DNA of 64,000 bases from Aminobacter sp039907765 (GTDB lineage: Bacteria; Pseudomonadota; Alphaproteobacteria; Rhizobiales; Rhizobiaceae): positions 434,001 through 498,000 of the forward strand of contig NZ_JARDJI010000002.1 in NCBI RefSeq assembly GCF_039907765.1, written 5' to 3'. Positions 15,951 through 25,023 of the stretch are shown here, piece by piece. Within the stretch, counting starts at the first letter, position 1; each line of letters starts with the position of its first letter. Both the position numbers and the translations under genes were made by a program. The notes under the pieces are model-generated. The model had not been told where the DNA came from. It saw nothing but the letters and a program-made list of their open reading frames with translations, and did no database searches.

Positions 15951-18542
15951 TCAGTCCTTCTTTTTGGCTTTGCTGCTGGCCGGTTTCTTGGCTCCGCCGC
16001 GCGCCGGCTTCTTGGCTCCCCCGCCTTTCGCCTCTCGCTCGGCGATCAGGACGAGGGCTTCCTCCAGCGTCACCGAGGCCGGGTCCTTGCCCTTCGGCAA
16101 GGTAGCATTGACCTTGCCGAAATTGACATAGGGTCCGTAGCGGCCGTCGCGGACGGTGACGTTGCCGCCGCCGCCGGGGTGTGCGCCAAGGTCCTTGAGC
16201 GCTGCCGGCGTGCCGCCGCCGCGCGCGCCCTTGCCCTTGGACTGCTTCTCGGCGAGCACGGTCACGGCCCGGTTTAGGCCGATCGAGAATACGTCCTCGA
16301 TGCTCTCGAGATTGGCATAGGTGCCGTCGTGCAGCACGAAGGGGCCGTAGCGGCCGAGACCGGCCGAGATCATCTTGCCGGTTTCGGGGTGCTGGCCGAC
16401 GTCGCGCGGCAGCGCCAGCAATGCCAGCGCCTTCTCGTGGTCGATGGTTGCCGGCGTCCATCCCTTGGGCAGGCTGGAGCGCTTGGCGTCCTTGCCGTCG
16501 CCGCGCTGGATGTAGGGGCCGAACCGGCCGCTGCGCAGCGTGATCTCCTCGCTGGTGTAGGGGTCGGTGCCGAGAACCTTTGTGCCGTCTTCCAGGCCGC
16601 CGTTCTCGCCATTGCCGTTCGGGCCGTCGAGTTGGCGCGTGTAGCCGCATTCGGGATAGTTCGAGCAGCCGACGAAGGCGCCGAACTTGCCGAGCTTGAG
16701 CGACAGGTTGCCGGTGCCGCATTTCGGGCAGATGCGCGGATTCGAGCCGTCCTCGCGTTCCGGGAAGACCAGCGGCGCCAGCTCCTCGTTCAGCGCGTCG
16801 AGCACGTCGGTGACGCGCAGTTCCTTGATCTCGTCGACGGCGCCCGAAAAATCCTTCCAGAAGTCGCGCAGCACGTCGCGCCAGGCGAGCTTGCCGTCCG
16901 AGACCTCGTCGAGCTTCTCCTCCAGCGAGGCGGTGAAGTCGTACTCGACATAGTGCTCGAAGAAGCTCTCCATGAAGGCCGTCACCAGCCGCCCCTTCGG
17001 CTGGGGCACCAGCTTGCGGTTCTCGATCTTCACGTAGTCGCGGTCTTCGAGCGTCTTCAGCGTCGCGACATAGGTCGACGGACGGCCGATGCCGAGCTCC
17101 TCCATCTTCTTGATGAAGCTCGCCTCGGAGTAGCGGGGCGGCGGCTCGGTCGTATGCTGGGTGGCGTTGATGGTTTCGCGCTTCAGCGTCTCGTCGGCGC
17201 GGATCTCGGGCAGCCGGCGGTTTTCCTCGTCCTCCGAATCCTCGTCGCGCTGGTCGGTGTAGGCTGCGATGAAGCCGTCGAAGCGGGTGACCGAACCGAT
17301 GGCGCGCAGGCCCGCGAGCTTGGCGCCGTTGCGCGCCTCGATCTCGACGGTGGTGCGCTCGATCTCGGCTGGCTGCATCTGGCTGGCGATGGCGCGCTTC
17401 CAGATCAGCTCGTAGAGCCTAGCCTGGTCGGCATCGAGATATTTGCGCATCTCGGCCGGGCTGCGGTTGAAGTCCGTCGGCCGGATCGCCTCGTGGGCTT
17501 CCTGAGCGTTCTTGGCCTTGGTCGTGTAGAAGCGCGGCTTCTCGGGCAGGTACTTCGCGCCGAACATCTTGCCGATGGCGTCGCGGGCGGCACCGATCGC
17601 CTCGGGCGCCATCTGCACGCCGTCGGTACGCATATAGGTGATCAGGCCGGTGGTCTCGCCGCCGAGGTCCATGCCTTCGTAGAGGCGCTGGGCCACCTGC
17701 ATGGTTCGGGTCGCCGAGAATCCGAGGCGCGAGGAAGCCGCCTGCTGCAGCGTCGAGGTGGTGAAGGGCGGCGCGGGATTGCGCTTGGTAGGCTTCGCCT
17801 CGACAGAAAGCGCCTTGAACGATGCGCCTTCGAGCATGGCCTTGATGTCGTCGGCCTGGCCCTGCGAGGAGATGTCGAGCTTCTGCAGCTTCTTGCCGTC
17901 GTAGGCGACGAGCTTGGCTTCGAAGCTCTCGCTGCGCGGCGTGCCCAGGATCGCGGCGATCTGCCAGTACTCCTCGCGCACGAAGCGCTCGATCTCGGCC
18001 TCGCGGTCGCAGACGAAGCGCAGCGCCACCGATTGCACGCGGCCGGCGGAGCGTGCGCCGGGCAGCTTGCGCCAGAGCACCGGAGACAGCGTGAAGCCGA
18101 CGAGGTAGTCGAGCGCGCGTCGCGCCAGGTATGCATCCACCAGCGGCGGATCGATCTCGCGCGGGTTGGCGATGGCGTCGAGCACGGCCTGCTTGGTGAT
18201 CGAGTTGAAGGCGACGCGCTTGATCGACTTGTCCTTCAGCACGCGCTTCTGCTTGAGCACTTCCAGCACGTGCCAGGCAATGGCTTCGCCTTCGCGATCC
18301 GGGTCGGTTGCGAGGATGAGCCCGTCGGCGTCCTTGACCGCCTTGGCGATGTCGGAAAGCCGCTTGGCAGACGCCGTGTCGACGGACCAGGACATGGCGA
18401 AGTCGTCATCTGGCTTCACCGATCCGTCCTTGGCCGGCAGGTCGCGGACGTGACCGAACGAGGCCAGAACCTTATAGTTCCGGCCCAGGTACTTGTTGAT
18501 GCTCTTCACCTTGTTGGGTGACTCGACGACGACGACGTCCAT
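15951..18542 (-). CDS. topA: DNA topoisomerase I
   Basis: Type IA topoisomerase that relaxes negative supercoils. I start it at the ATG at 18542 (MDVVVVESPNKVKSINKYLG), giving 863 residues; the frame is open 128 codons further but without similarity. The TOPRIM domain (1-115) has Glu7 and ATDPDREGEA (79-88). The active-site tyrosine is Tyr303 in GLITYMRTDG. The C-terminus has one tetracysteine zinc finger (CPKC...CSNYPEC), then two or more basic topoisomerase C-terminal repeats (RFGPYIQ, RYGPFV, RYGPYV) and a Lys/Ala tail ending KKKD. dprA lies upstream on the same strand, separated by a small opposing gene. Confidence 0.95.
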   Translation of the reverse strand: MDVVVVESPNKVKSINKYLGRNYKVLASFGHVRDLPAKDGSVKPDDDFAMSWSVDTASAKRLSDIAKAVKDADGLILATDPDREGEAIAWHVLEVLKQKRVLKDKSIKRVAFNSITKQAVLDAIANPREIDPPLVDAYLARRALDYLVGFTLSPVLWRKLPGARSAGRVQSVALRFVCDREAEIERFVREEYWQIAAILGTPRSESFEAKLVAYDGKKLQKLDISSQGQADDIKAMLEGASFKALSVEAKPTKRNPAPPFTTSTLQQAASSRLGFSATRTMQVAQRLYEGMDLGGETTGLITYMRTDGVQMAPEAIGAARDAIGKMFGAKYLPEKPRFYTTKAKNAQEAHEAIRPTDFNRSPAEMRKYLDADQARLYELIWKRAIASQMQPAEIERTTVEIEARNGAKLAGLRAIGSVTRFDGFIAAYTDQRDEDSEDEENRRLPEIRADETLKRETINATQHTTEPPPRYSEASFIKKMEELGIGRPSTYVATLKTLEDRDYVKIENRKLVPQPKGRLVTAFMESFFEHYVEYDFTASLEEKLDEVSDGKLAWRDVLRDFWKDFSGAVDEIKELRVTDVLDALNEELAPLVFPEREDGSNPRICPKCGTGNLSLKLGKFGAFVGCSNYPECGYTRQLDGPNGNGENGGLEDGTKVLGTDPYTSEEITLRSGRFGPYIQRGDGKDAKRSSLPKGWTPATIDHEKALALLALPRDVGQHPETGKMISAGLGRYGPFVLHDGTYANLESIEDVFSIGLNRAVTVLAEKQSKGKGARGGGTPAALKDLGAHPGGGGNVTVRDGRYGPYVNFGKVNATLPKGKDPASVTLEEALVLIAEREAKGGGAKKPARGGAKKPASSKAKKKD

Positions 18543-18679
18543 ATGCGGCTGATTTTCCAGTGAAGCGCCGGACAACGGCTGAGGCGCGTGACGGACAGAT
18601 TTCAATTCGCACGTCAAATGGCCGCCCTTTTTCGTCCGGTCAAGGGGAGGGGGGCAAAAACGGGCGGTCTGCCCAGTAA

Positions 18680-18713
18680 TGCAACCTAAAGTTATTGACC
18701 TGCAGATGTTGCA
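18680..18713. promoter_or_regulatory. Inverted repeat in the topA / small-gene divergent region
   Basis: TGCAAC (18680-18685) and GTTGCA (18708-18713) are an inverted pair with a 22-base spacer, overlapping the start of a promoter-like element for the small plus-strand gene. It could be an operator; the arms are only six bases, so chance is possible. Confidence 0.2.
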
Positions 18714-18736
18714 ATCTGTAGTCGATTTGCTATATT
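18709..18736 (+). promoter_or_regulatory. Candidate promoter of the small gene at 18825
   Basis: TTGCAA (18709-18714) and TATATT (18731-18736) with 16 bases between, about 90 bases upstream of the start codon and in the most AT-rich part of the intergenic region. Confidence 0.35.
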
Positions 18737-18824
18737 TCCACCAGTGCCGGTTGAGCAAGATCTCGCCGGCGGATGCCGTGGTGGGTTCTGGCACTCGCCC
18801 GGCAATTTCAAGGAAAGTGATGCC

Positions 18825-19031
18825 ATGCATCAGAACGCGCCCGTCCGACGGCGGGCCGAAACGTTGGATTATATACAGTCGATGCTCGGCCAGTTGCGGC
18901 AGATGGCCGAAGTCGAGCGCTGCCACATGCTCGCCTATCTCATCGAGATGGCCTACATCGAGGCGGGCGATATCCTGCGCGGCGAGCGGCCCTCAGTCGT
19001 CCGGCGTGACGAGCGAAACCCGTCCGCCTGA
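18825..19031 (+). CDS. Small conserved rhizobial protein, unknown function
   Basis: A 68-residue protein (MHQNAPVRRRAETLDYIQSM...). The core YIQSMLGQLRQMAEVERCHMLAYLIEMAYIEAGDILRG is amphipathic helix. From memory, very similar small proteins occur in many rhizobia as hypothetical proteins, which together with the ribosome site AAGGAAAG ahead of the ATG supports a real gene. The frame is open further upstream (18744) but that part lacks this character. It is divergent from topA, and its last 39 bases overlap the 3' end of dprA on the other strand. Function unknown. Confidence 0.7.
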   Translation: MHQNAPVRRRAETLDYIQSMLGQLRQMAEVERCHMLAYLIEMAYIEAGDILRGERPSVVRRDERNPSA

Positions 19032-20129
19032 GTGGCGCTCGAGGCGGCCGACTAGGTCGAGTTCCAGCAAGACCATGAAGACCTGCGCCGGATGCAGGCC
19101 GGTATGGCGAATGAGTTCGTCGACTTCGACCGGAACCGGCCCCAAGGCCTCGACGATGCGCGCCCGGTCGCCCTCGGCGGGCGGCGGCGCCGCGGCGAAA
19201 TCCGGGGGCTCCTCGACCTTCGGCGGCGTCGCCGGCAACTCGCCGCCGGCGAGTGGGGCAAGCGCCTCGATCACGTCGGAGGCATCCGTTACCAGCGTCG
19301 CCCCCTCCTTGAGCAGCCCGTTGGTCCCGGCCGCACGCGGATCGAGCGGCGATCCGGGAACGGCGAATACCAGGCGGCCAAGTTCCGCGGCGAGCCGCGC
19401 GCTTATCAGCGAACCGGAGCGCGTCGCCGCCTCGACCACCACCAGCCCGAGCGCGAGGCCGGCGACGATTCGGTTGCGCCGGGGAAAATCCTGCGCGCGC
19501 GGCTCCCAGCCGAACGGCATTTCGGAGACGATCGCGCCGCGGACGGCGATCTCGTCGCACAGGTCGCTGTTTTCCGGCGGATAGGGATGGTCCAGGCCGC
19601 CGGCCAGCACGCCCACGGTGCCGGTGTCGAGGCTGCCCTGGTGGGCGGCCGTGTCGATGCCGCGCGCCAGGCCGGAGATCACGGCATAGCCGTTGCGGCC
19701 GAGCTCGGCGGCCAGGGTGCGCGCCATCTTGATGCCGGCGAGCGAGGCGTTGCGGGCGCCGACGATGGCCACCGGCGGCAGGTGCAGGACGGCAGCCGTT
19801 CCCTTCAGTGCGAGGAGGGGAGGCGGGTGATCCATGCGCCTGAGCATCGGCGGGTAGTCGGCCTCGCCGATGGCGACGAAGCGGGCGCCGAATCGGCGGG
19901 CCGCGTCCAGCTCGGCCTCGGCTTCGGCCACGGAAGGGATGCGAACGCTGCGCGGGGCGCCGCCCGCGCGCATGACCTCGGGTAGCATCTCGATCGCCGT
20001 CTCGGCCGAGCCGAAGCGGTTGATGAGGTCGCGGAAACTCGCCGGACCCACATTGGGCGTGCGGATGAGGCGCAGCCAGTGAAGCCGCTGCCGGTCGCTC
20101 AGTTGCGGCCCGGCGGCGGTTTGGCTCAT
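18993..20129 (-). CDS. dprA: DNA-processing protein DprA
   Basis: Binds incoming single-stranded DNA and loads RecA during natural transformation; the gene is widespread also in bacteria not known to be competent. The 378-residue protein has an N-terminal helix-hairpin/SAM-like segment, the Rossmann core with VAIVGARNASLAG (about 120-132), ISGLARGIDTAAHQGSL, GVLAGGLDHPYPPEN and SEMPFGWEP, and a C-terminal winged helix (about 320-378) as in many proteobacterial DprA. The ATG overlaps the plsY stop by four bases. The 3' end overlaps the opposing small gene by 39 bases. Confidence 0.93.
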   Translation of the reverse strand: MSQTAAGPQLSDRQRLHWLRLIRTPNVGPASFRDLINRFGSAETAIEMLPEVMRAGGAPRSVRIPSVAEAEAELDAARRFGARFVAIGEADYPPMLRRMDHPPPLLALKGTAAVLHLPPVAIVGARNASLAGIKMARTLAAELGRNGYAVISGLARGIDTAAHQGSLDTGTVGVLAGGLDHPYPPENSDLCDEIAVRGAIVSEMPFGWEPRAQDFPRRNRIVAGLALGLVVVEAATRSGSLISARLAAELGRLVFAVPGSPLDPRAAGTNGLLKEGATLVTDASDVIEALAPLAGGELPATPPKVEEPPDFAAAPPPAEGDRARIVEALGPVPVEVDELIRHTGLHPAQVFMVLLELDLVGRLERHSGGRVSLVTPDD

Positions 20130-20740
20130 CCCTTGGCTCCGATCCGCGATTCGGTGCCGGAAAGCAGCCGCGAGATGTTGGCGCGGTGGCGAATGAACAC
20201 GATCACGCTCATCAGCGCGAGCAAGCCTGCCGCCTTGGGAAGGTCCGTCAGATAGAGGGCGACGGGGACGACCACTGCCGCGGTCAGGGCGGCGAGCGAG
20301 GAATAGCGGCTGACAAGTGCCATGAAGAGCCAGGTTGCGGCGAAGATGAGCGCGCCGAGATAGGACAGGCCGAGCAGGACGCCGAGATAGGTGGCGACGC
20401 CCTTGCCGCCCTTGAAGCCCAGCCAGATCGGATAGAGATGGCCGATGAAGGCGCCGAAGCCGGCGAAGATCGCGGCGTCGTGGCTCCAGCGGCTGGCGAT
20501 CAGGACCGCGACGGTGCCCTTGAGCGCATCGAGCAGCAAGGTCGCGGCAGCCAGCTTCTTGTTGCCGGTACGCAGCACGTTGGTGGCGCCGATATTGCCG
20601 GAGCCGATCTTGCGCACGTCGCCGAGGCCGGCCGCGCGCGTCAAGAGCAGGCCGAATGGAATCGAGCCGAGCAGGTAGCCGAAAACGGCAGCCGCGATCA
20701 GCACGCTCACCGCCGTCGGAAAAATGTCGTCCGGCATCAA
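20126..20740 (-). CDS. plsY: Glycerol-3-phosphate acyltransferase PlsY
   Basis: Transfers an acyl group from acyl-phosphate to glycerol-3-phosphate, the first step of phospholipid synthesis, in the inner membrane. The 204-residue protein has about five hydrophobic helices and the three PlsY motifs: GSIPFGLL...GSGNIGATNVLR (residues 26-57), GFKGGKGVATYLGV (about 107-120) and the late RHRANISRLLSGTE segment. It follows the dihydroorotase-like gene by 25 bases and overlaps dprA by four, so it is part of the pyrB-pyrC-plsY-dprA run. Confidence 0.94.
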   Translation of the reverse strand: MMPDDIFPTAVSVLIAAAVFGYLLGSIPFGLLLTRAAGLGDVRKIGSGNIGATNVLRTGNKKLAAATLLLDALKGTVAVLIASRWSHDAAIFAGFGAFIGHLYPIWLGFKGGKGVATYLGVLLGLSYLGALIFAATWLFMALVSRYSSLAALTAAVVVPVALYLTDLPKAAGLLALMSVIVFIRHRANISRLLSGTESRIGAKG

Positions 20741-20765
20741 GATACTTATTCTCCCCCCGTGGCCG

Positions 20766-22052
20766 TCAGGCCGCGAATACTGTGCGGCCGGCGACCATGG
20801 TTTGCAAGACCTTGCCCTGGAGCCGCGCGCCTTCGAAGCAGGTGTTCTTGGAGCGCGAGCGGATATCCGTTTCGCGTACGATCCACGGCTCGTCGAGGTC
20901 GACGAGCGCGAGGTCGGCGGAGGCGCCCGGCCTCAGCGTGCCCCCGGGCAGGCCGAACAGCCTGGCGGGTGCCGTCGACAGCGCCTCGATGAGCCGGATG
21001 AGCGGGACCTCCCCGTTGTGATGCAGGCGCAGTGCCACCGCGAGCAGCGTCTCGAGCCCGATCGCACCGACGGCGGCGTCGGCGAAAGGCAGGCGCTTGG
21101 TGTCGACGTCCTGCGGGTCGTGCGAGGAGACGATGATGTCGACGACGCCGTCCCTGAGCGCCTCGATCATGGCCAGCCGGTCCTCCTCGGCGCGCAGCGG
21201 CGGCGCCAGGCGGAAGAAGGTGCGGTATTCGCCGACGTCGTTCTCGTTGAGCGACAGGCTGTTGATCGACACGCCTGCCGTGACCTTCGCGCCGTCGGCC
21301 TTGGCGCGGGCGACCGCGCCGGCCGCCATCGCGGTCGAGATCTTGGCGGCGTGGTAGTTGCCGCGCGTCAGCCGGGCCAGCGCCAGGTCACGCTCGAGCG
21401 GGATGGTTTCGGCTTCGCGCGGGATGCCGGACAGGCCGAGCCAACTGGCGTAGAGGCCTTCGTTCATGACGCCCGACGAGGCGAGGTCCGCATCCTGCGT
21501 CTCGTGCGCGAGGACGGCGCCGAAGTCGCGCGCATAGGTCAGAGCCCGGCGCATCATCAGCGAGTTGGCGATGGTGTGGCGCCCGTCCGTGAATGCGACC
21601 GCACCTGCCTCGCGCAACAGGCCGAATTCGGTCATCTCGTGGCCGTCGAGGCCCTTGGTGATGGCGGCTGCCGGGAAGACGTTGATCGATGCCGTTTCCT
21701 TGGCGGTGCGCAGCACGAACTCGACGAGCGCGACATTGTCGATCACCGGGTCGGTGTCGGGCATCATCACGATTGAAGTGACGCCGCCCGTGGCTGCGGC
21801 AACGCTCGCCGAGGCGATGGTCTCGCGATGTTCGGCACCGGGTTCGCCGATGAAGACGCGTCCGTCGACGAGGCCCGGGACGATCGCCTTGCCGGCGCAG
21901 TCGATGACCTCGGCGCCTTCCGGCACACCCTGGTTCAGGGCCGCCGCACCTGCAGCCATGATCTTCTTGCCGTCGACGACGACCGAGCCGGTCTCGTCGA
22001 TGCCGCGCGAGGGGTCGACGACCCGGGCGCGCTGGAAAACCGTGATGCTCAT
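20766..22052 (-). CDS. pyrC: Dihydroorotase-like protein lacking metal ligands
   Basis: A 428-residue amidohydrolase-fold protein of the PyrC type, four bases overlapping pyrB. Active dihydroorotases carry HxH after the first strand, a His pair later and a catalytic Asp. Here the first motif reads PGLVDGRVFIGEPG, with Arg65 and Phe67 in place of both histidines. YHAAKIST (His234, Lys237) has lost the second His of the HxxH pair, and SSHDP (309-313) replaces the usual DHAPH. It is therefore probably not a working dihydroorotase. Pseudomonas has such a non-catalytic homologue (PyrC', PyrX) as the structural partner of aspartate carbamoyltransferase; the same role is inferred here. An active enzyme should be encoded elsewhere. 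Confidence 0.85.
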   Translation of the reverse strand: MSITVFQRARVVDPSRGIDETGSVVVDGKKIMAAGAAALNQGVPEGAEVIDCAGKAIVPGLVDGRVFIGEPGAEHRETIASASVAAATGGVTSIVMMPDTDPVIDNVALVEFVLRTAKETASINVFPAAAITKGLDGHEMTEFGLLREAGAVAFTDGRHTIANSLMMRRALTYARDFGAVLAHETQDADLASSGVMNEGLYASWLGLSGIPREAETIPLERDLALARLTRGNYHAAKISTAMAAGAVARAKADGAKVTAGVSINSLSLNENDVGEYRTFFRLAPPLRAEEDRLAMIEALRDGVVDIIVSSHDPQDVDTKRLPFADAAVGAIGLETLLAVALRLHHNGEVPLIRLIEALSTAPARLFGLPGGTLRPGASADLALVDLDEPWIVRETDIRSRSKNTCFEGARLQGKVLQTMVAGRTVFAA

Positions 22053-23014
22053 GCGTTCATTCCGTCGCGGTTGCGGCGCGGGTCGAGCAGCGCCTCCATC
22101 ACCGCCATGCGCACGGCGACGCCCATCTCCACCTGTTCCTGGATGACGCTCTGCGGGCCGTCGGCGATTTCGGATGCGATCTCGACGCCGCGGTTCATCG
22201 GGCCGGGATGCATGACGAGCGCGTCTTCCTTGGCCGCCTTCAGCTTCTCGGCATCGAGGCCCCAGTAGCGGAAATATTCGCGCACCGACGGCACGAAGGC
22301 GCCGGCCATGCGCTCGCGCTGCAGGCGCAGCATCATCACCACGTCGGCGTCCTTGAGGCCGTCGGCCATCGACTGGGTCACCTCGACGCCCATCTGGGCG
22401 ATGCCCGATGGCAAGAGCGTCGACGGGGCTACGACGCGGACGCGGGCGCCGAGCGCATTGAGCAGGAGGATGTTGGAGCGGGCGACGCGCGAATGCAGGA
22501 TGTCGCCGCAGATCGCCACGGTCAGGCGCCCGATCCTGCCCTTGGCGCGGCGGATGGTCAGCGCGTCGAGCAGCGCCTGGGTCGGATGCTCATGCGCGCC
22601 GTCGCCGGCGTTGACCACCGAGCAGCCTACCTTCTGTGCCAGCAGGGCGGCAGCACCCGCCGACTGGTGGCGGATGATGAGGATGTCGGGCCGCATCGCG
22701 TTCAGCGTCATCGCCGTGTCGATCAGCGTCTCGCCCTTCTTCACCGAGGAGCTTGCCACCGACATGTTCATGACGTCGGCGCCCAGCCTTTTGCCGGCGA
22801 GCTCGAAGGACGACTGCGTGCGCGTCGAGGCTTCGTAGAACAGGTTGATCTGGGTGCGTCCCCTCAAGGTCGAGGTCTTCTTCTCGGACTGGCGCGAGAT
22901 CGACACGGCTGCGTCGGCACGATCGAGCAGCAAGTCTATGTCGGAGGGGGAAAGGTCGCGTATGCCAAGAAGATGGCGGTGCGGATAGAGCGGCAGGTGC
23001 GGAGCTTCGGTCAT
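22049..23014 (-). CDS. pyrB: Aspartate carbamoyltransferase catalytic subunit
   Basis: Condenses carbamoyl phosphate with aspartate in pyrimidine synthesis. The 321-residue protein shows the carbamoyl-phosphate loop EASTRTQSSFELAGKRLG (about 60-77), the SSSVKKGE loop with the lysine contributed to the neighbouring active site, HPTQALLD and the aspartate-binding MMLRLQRERM segment. It is the first gene of the minus-strand run and overlaps the next gene by four bases. No pyrI regulatory subunit is adjacent, consistent with the class that pairs with a dihydroorotase-like protein. Confidence 0.95.
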   Translation of the reverse strand: MTEAPHLPLYPHRHLLGIRDLSPSDIDLLLDRADAAVSISRQSEKKTSTLRGRTQINLFYEASTRTQSSFELAGKRLGADVMNMSVASSSVKKGETLIDTAMTLNAMRPDILIIRHQSAGAAALLAQKVGCSVVNAGDGAHEHPTQALLDALTIRRAKGRIGRLTVAICGDILHSRVARSNILLLNALGARVRVVAPSTLLPSGIAQMGVEVTQSMADGLKDADVVMMLRLQRERMAGAFVPSVREYFRYWGLDAEKLKAAKEDALVMHPGPMNRGVEIASEIADGPQSVIQEQVEMGVAVRMAVMEALLDPRRNRDGMNA

Positions 23015-23196
23015 CTCAAGCCGCTGCTATAGGCTGTGCTTAATTGACCCGCAAGCCGACTTTTGGATGCCGAAAGTTGTCCCCCGGGATTTTCGTCGCG
23101 AGAAAGCTGCGCCATAAGCTATCGATAAGCATTTCGGCTATAAAGCCGGCCAAGGGCAGCGGATTCGTGCCGTCGCCAGACCGATGAAGGACGAGC

Positions 23197-24825
23197 GTGA
23201 CGCAGGACGTGCCGAACCAGCCCCCGCCGCTGACGGGCAGCAATGCCTGGCGCGGCGATCCGCTGCTGATCCAGATCGCGGAAAATTTTTCGGAACCTGT
23301 CCGGCGTGATCTGGACGGGCTGGGGCGCTTCGTCTTCACCCAAGAAGCGCAGGATCTGGCGCGGCTCGCCAACAGCGAGGTGCCGAAGCTCAAGACCCAT
23401 GACCGGCAGGGCCGCCGCATCGACCAGGTCGAGTTCCACCCGGCCTACCATGCCCTGATGCGTCGCTCGATCGCCGGCGGCCTGCATTCGTCGGTGTGGG
23501 AAAACGGCGAGGCCGAGACCGGACGCAGGCACCAGGTCCGCGCGGCGCGATTCTATCTCACCGCCCAGCTCGAATGCGGCCACCTCTGCCCGATCACCAT
23601 GACCAGCGCTTCGCTCGCCGCGCTGATGGCGAGCCCGAAGCTGTTCCGCGAATGGGCGCCGCGTGTGACCACGCGCAAATACGACCAGGCGCAGAAGCCG
23701 CCTGTGGAAAAGGCCGGCCTGACGCTCGGCATGGGCATGACCGAGAAGCAGGGCGGCACCGATGTGCGCGCCAACACGACAAGGGCCGAGCGTGCCGGCG
23801 GCAGCTTCTATCGGCTCACCGGCCACAAGTGGTTCATGTCGGCGCCGATGTCCGACGCCTTTCTGATGCTGGCGCAGGCGCCCGAAGGGCTTTCCTGCTT
23901 CCTGGTGCCCCGCATCCTGAGCGACGGTTCCGCCAACGGGCTGCAGTTCCAGCGCCTCAAGGACAAGCTCGGCAACCGCTCCAACGCCTCCTCCGAAGTC
24001 GAGATCCAGGATGCCATCGGCGATCTGGTGGGCGAACCCGGCGGCGGCGTGAAGACCATCATGGACATGGTGACGCTTACGCGCCTCGACTGCGCGGTGG
24101 CGTCCTCGGCCATCATGCGGGCGGGGCTTGCCGAGGCGGTTCATCACACGCGCCATCGCCAGGTGTTCGGCAAGAACCTGATCGACCAGCCGCTGATGCA
24201 GCGGGTGCTCGCCGACATGGCGCTCGACGTCGCCGGCGCGACCGCGCTCGCCTTCCGCCTGGCGCGCTCGTTCGACGAGGCCGCCAGCGACCGCAGCGAG
24301 GCTGCGTTCGCGCGCGCCATGACGCCTGTGGTGAAATACTGGGTGTGCAAGATCTCGCCGGCGCTGCTCTACGAGGCCATGGAATGCCTGGGCGGCAATG
24401 GCTATGTCGAGGAGATGGCGCTGGCGCGCCATTATCGCGAGGCGCCGGTCAACGCCATCTGGGAAGGTTCCGGCAACGTCATGGCGCTCGACGTCCTGCG
24501 CGTCCTGGGCAGGGCGCCCGGCCTGTTCGACGACGTGCTGGCGAGCATCGAGCGCGATCTCGGCGCAGGCGGCCGCAGCATCCTGGGCGTGCTCCGGGCG
24601 GCGATGCAGGTGGCCAATTCCGACGAGGGCTCGGCCCGCATCCTGACCGAGCAGTTGGCCATCTCGGCGGCGGCGGCGGAATTGCGCCGCATGGGGGCAG
24701 GGCGCATCGCCGACGCCTTCATCGAGACGAGGCTCGCCGGCCAGTGGCGCGGCACCTACGGCATGCTCGACGCGCGCCATGATTCCCGCCTGATCATCGA
24801 CACGCTCTATCCCCAGGCAAACTGA
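23197..24825 (+). CDS. Acyl-CoA dehydrogenase family protein, AidB-like
   Basis: A 542-residue flavoprotein-like enzyme of the AidB subgroup. The N-terminal region (about 1-180) is the extra AidB-type segment with the ECGHLCPITMT loop; the acyl-CoA dehydrogenase core follows with GMGMTEKQGGTDVRANTT, TGHKWFMSAPMSDAF and the C-terminal FAD helix segment MECLGGNGYVEE, plus REAPVNAIWEGSGNV. E. coli AidB is induced by alkylation stress and binds FAD and DNA; whether this protein does the same is not shown. The start is GTG at 23197 with AAGGACGA upstream. It is divergent from pyrB. Confidence 0.88.
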   Translation: MTQDVPNQPPPLTGSNAWRGDPLLIQIAENFSEPVRRDLDGLGRFVFTQEAQDLARLANSEVPKLKTHDRQGRRIDQVEFHPAYHALMRRSIAGGLHSSVWENGEAETGRRHQVRAARFYLTAQLECGHLCPITMTSASLAALMASPKLFREWAPRVTTRKYDQAQKPPVEKAGLTLGMGMTEKQGGTDVRANTTRAERAGGSFYRLTGHKWFMSAPMSDAFLMLAQAPEGLSCFLVPRILSDGSANGLQFQRLKDKLGNRSNASSEVEIQDAIGDLVGEPGGGVKTIMDMVTLTRLDCAVASSAIMRAGLAEAVHHTRHRQVFGKNLIDQPLMQRVLADMALDVAGATALAFRLARSFDEAASDRSEAAFARAMTPVVKYWVCKISPALLYEAMECLGGNGYVEEMALARHYREAPVNAIWEGSGNVMALDVLRVLGRAPGLFDDVLASIERDLGAGGRSILGVLRAAMQVANSDEGSARILTEQLAISAAAAELRRMGAGRIADAFIETRLAGQWRGTYGMLDARHDSRLIIDTLYPQAN

Positions 24826-25023
24826 GCACGCCGGGGGAAGTCGGCCGCGACGCAACTTTGCATCCCCCGTCTCTCTGTTAACCTTAACGAATGGTTTACG
24901 TTGCGCGGAGGGGACGCAGGGATCACAGTCCTCCGCGAACAGGCGGGATTTCCCCATGCGCGTTTCAAGGCACCGGCCAGACATCGGCGAACTCCAGGGC
25001 TCCCAGGCCCGGGACGGCATGTG

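Noticed and set aside
14154..16277. 707-codon plus-strand open frame opposite rnr
   Set aside because: Mirror frame of a GC-rich gene; repetitive Asp/Val/Ala/Arg composition, no family pattern, and rnr on the other strand is certain.
16329..18521. 730-codon plus-strand open frame opposite topA
   Set aside because: Shadow of topA with no recognisable motif or ribosome site.
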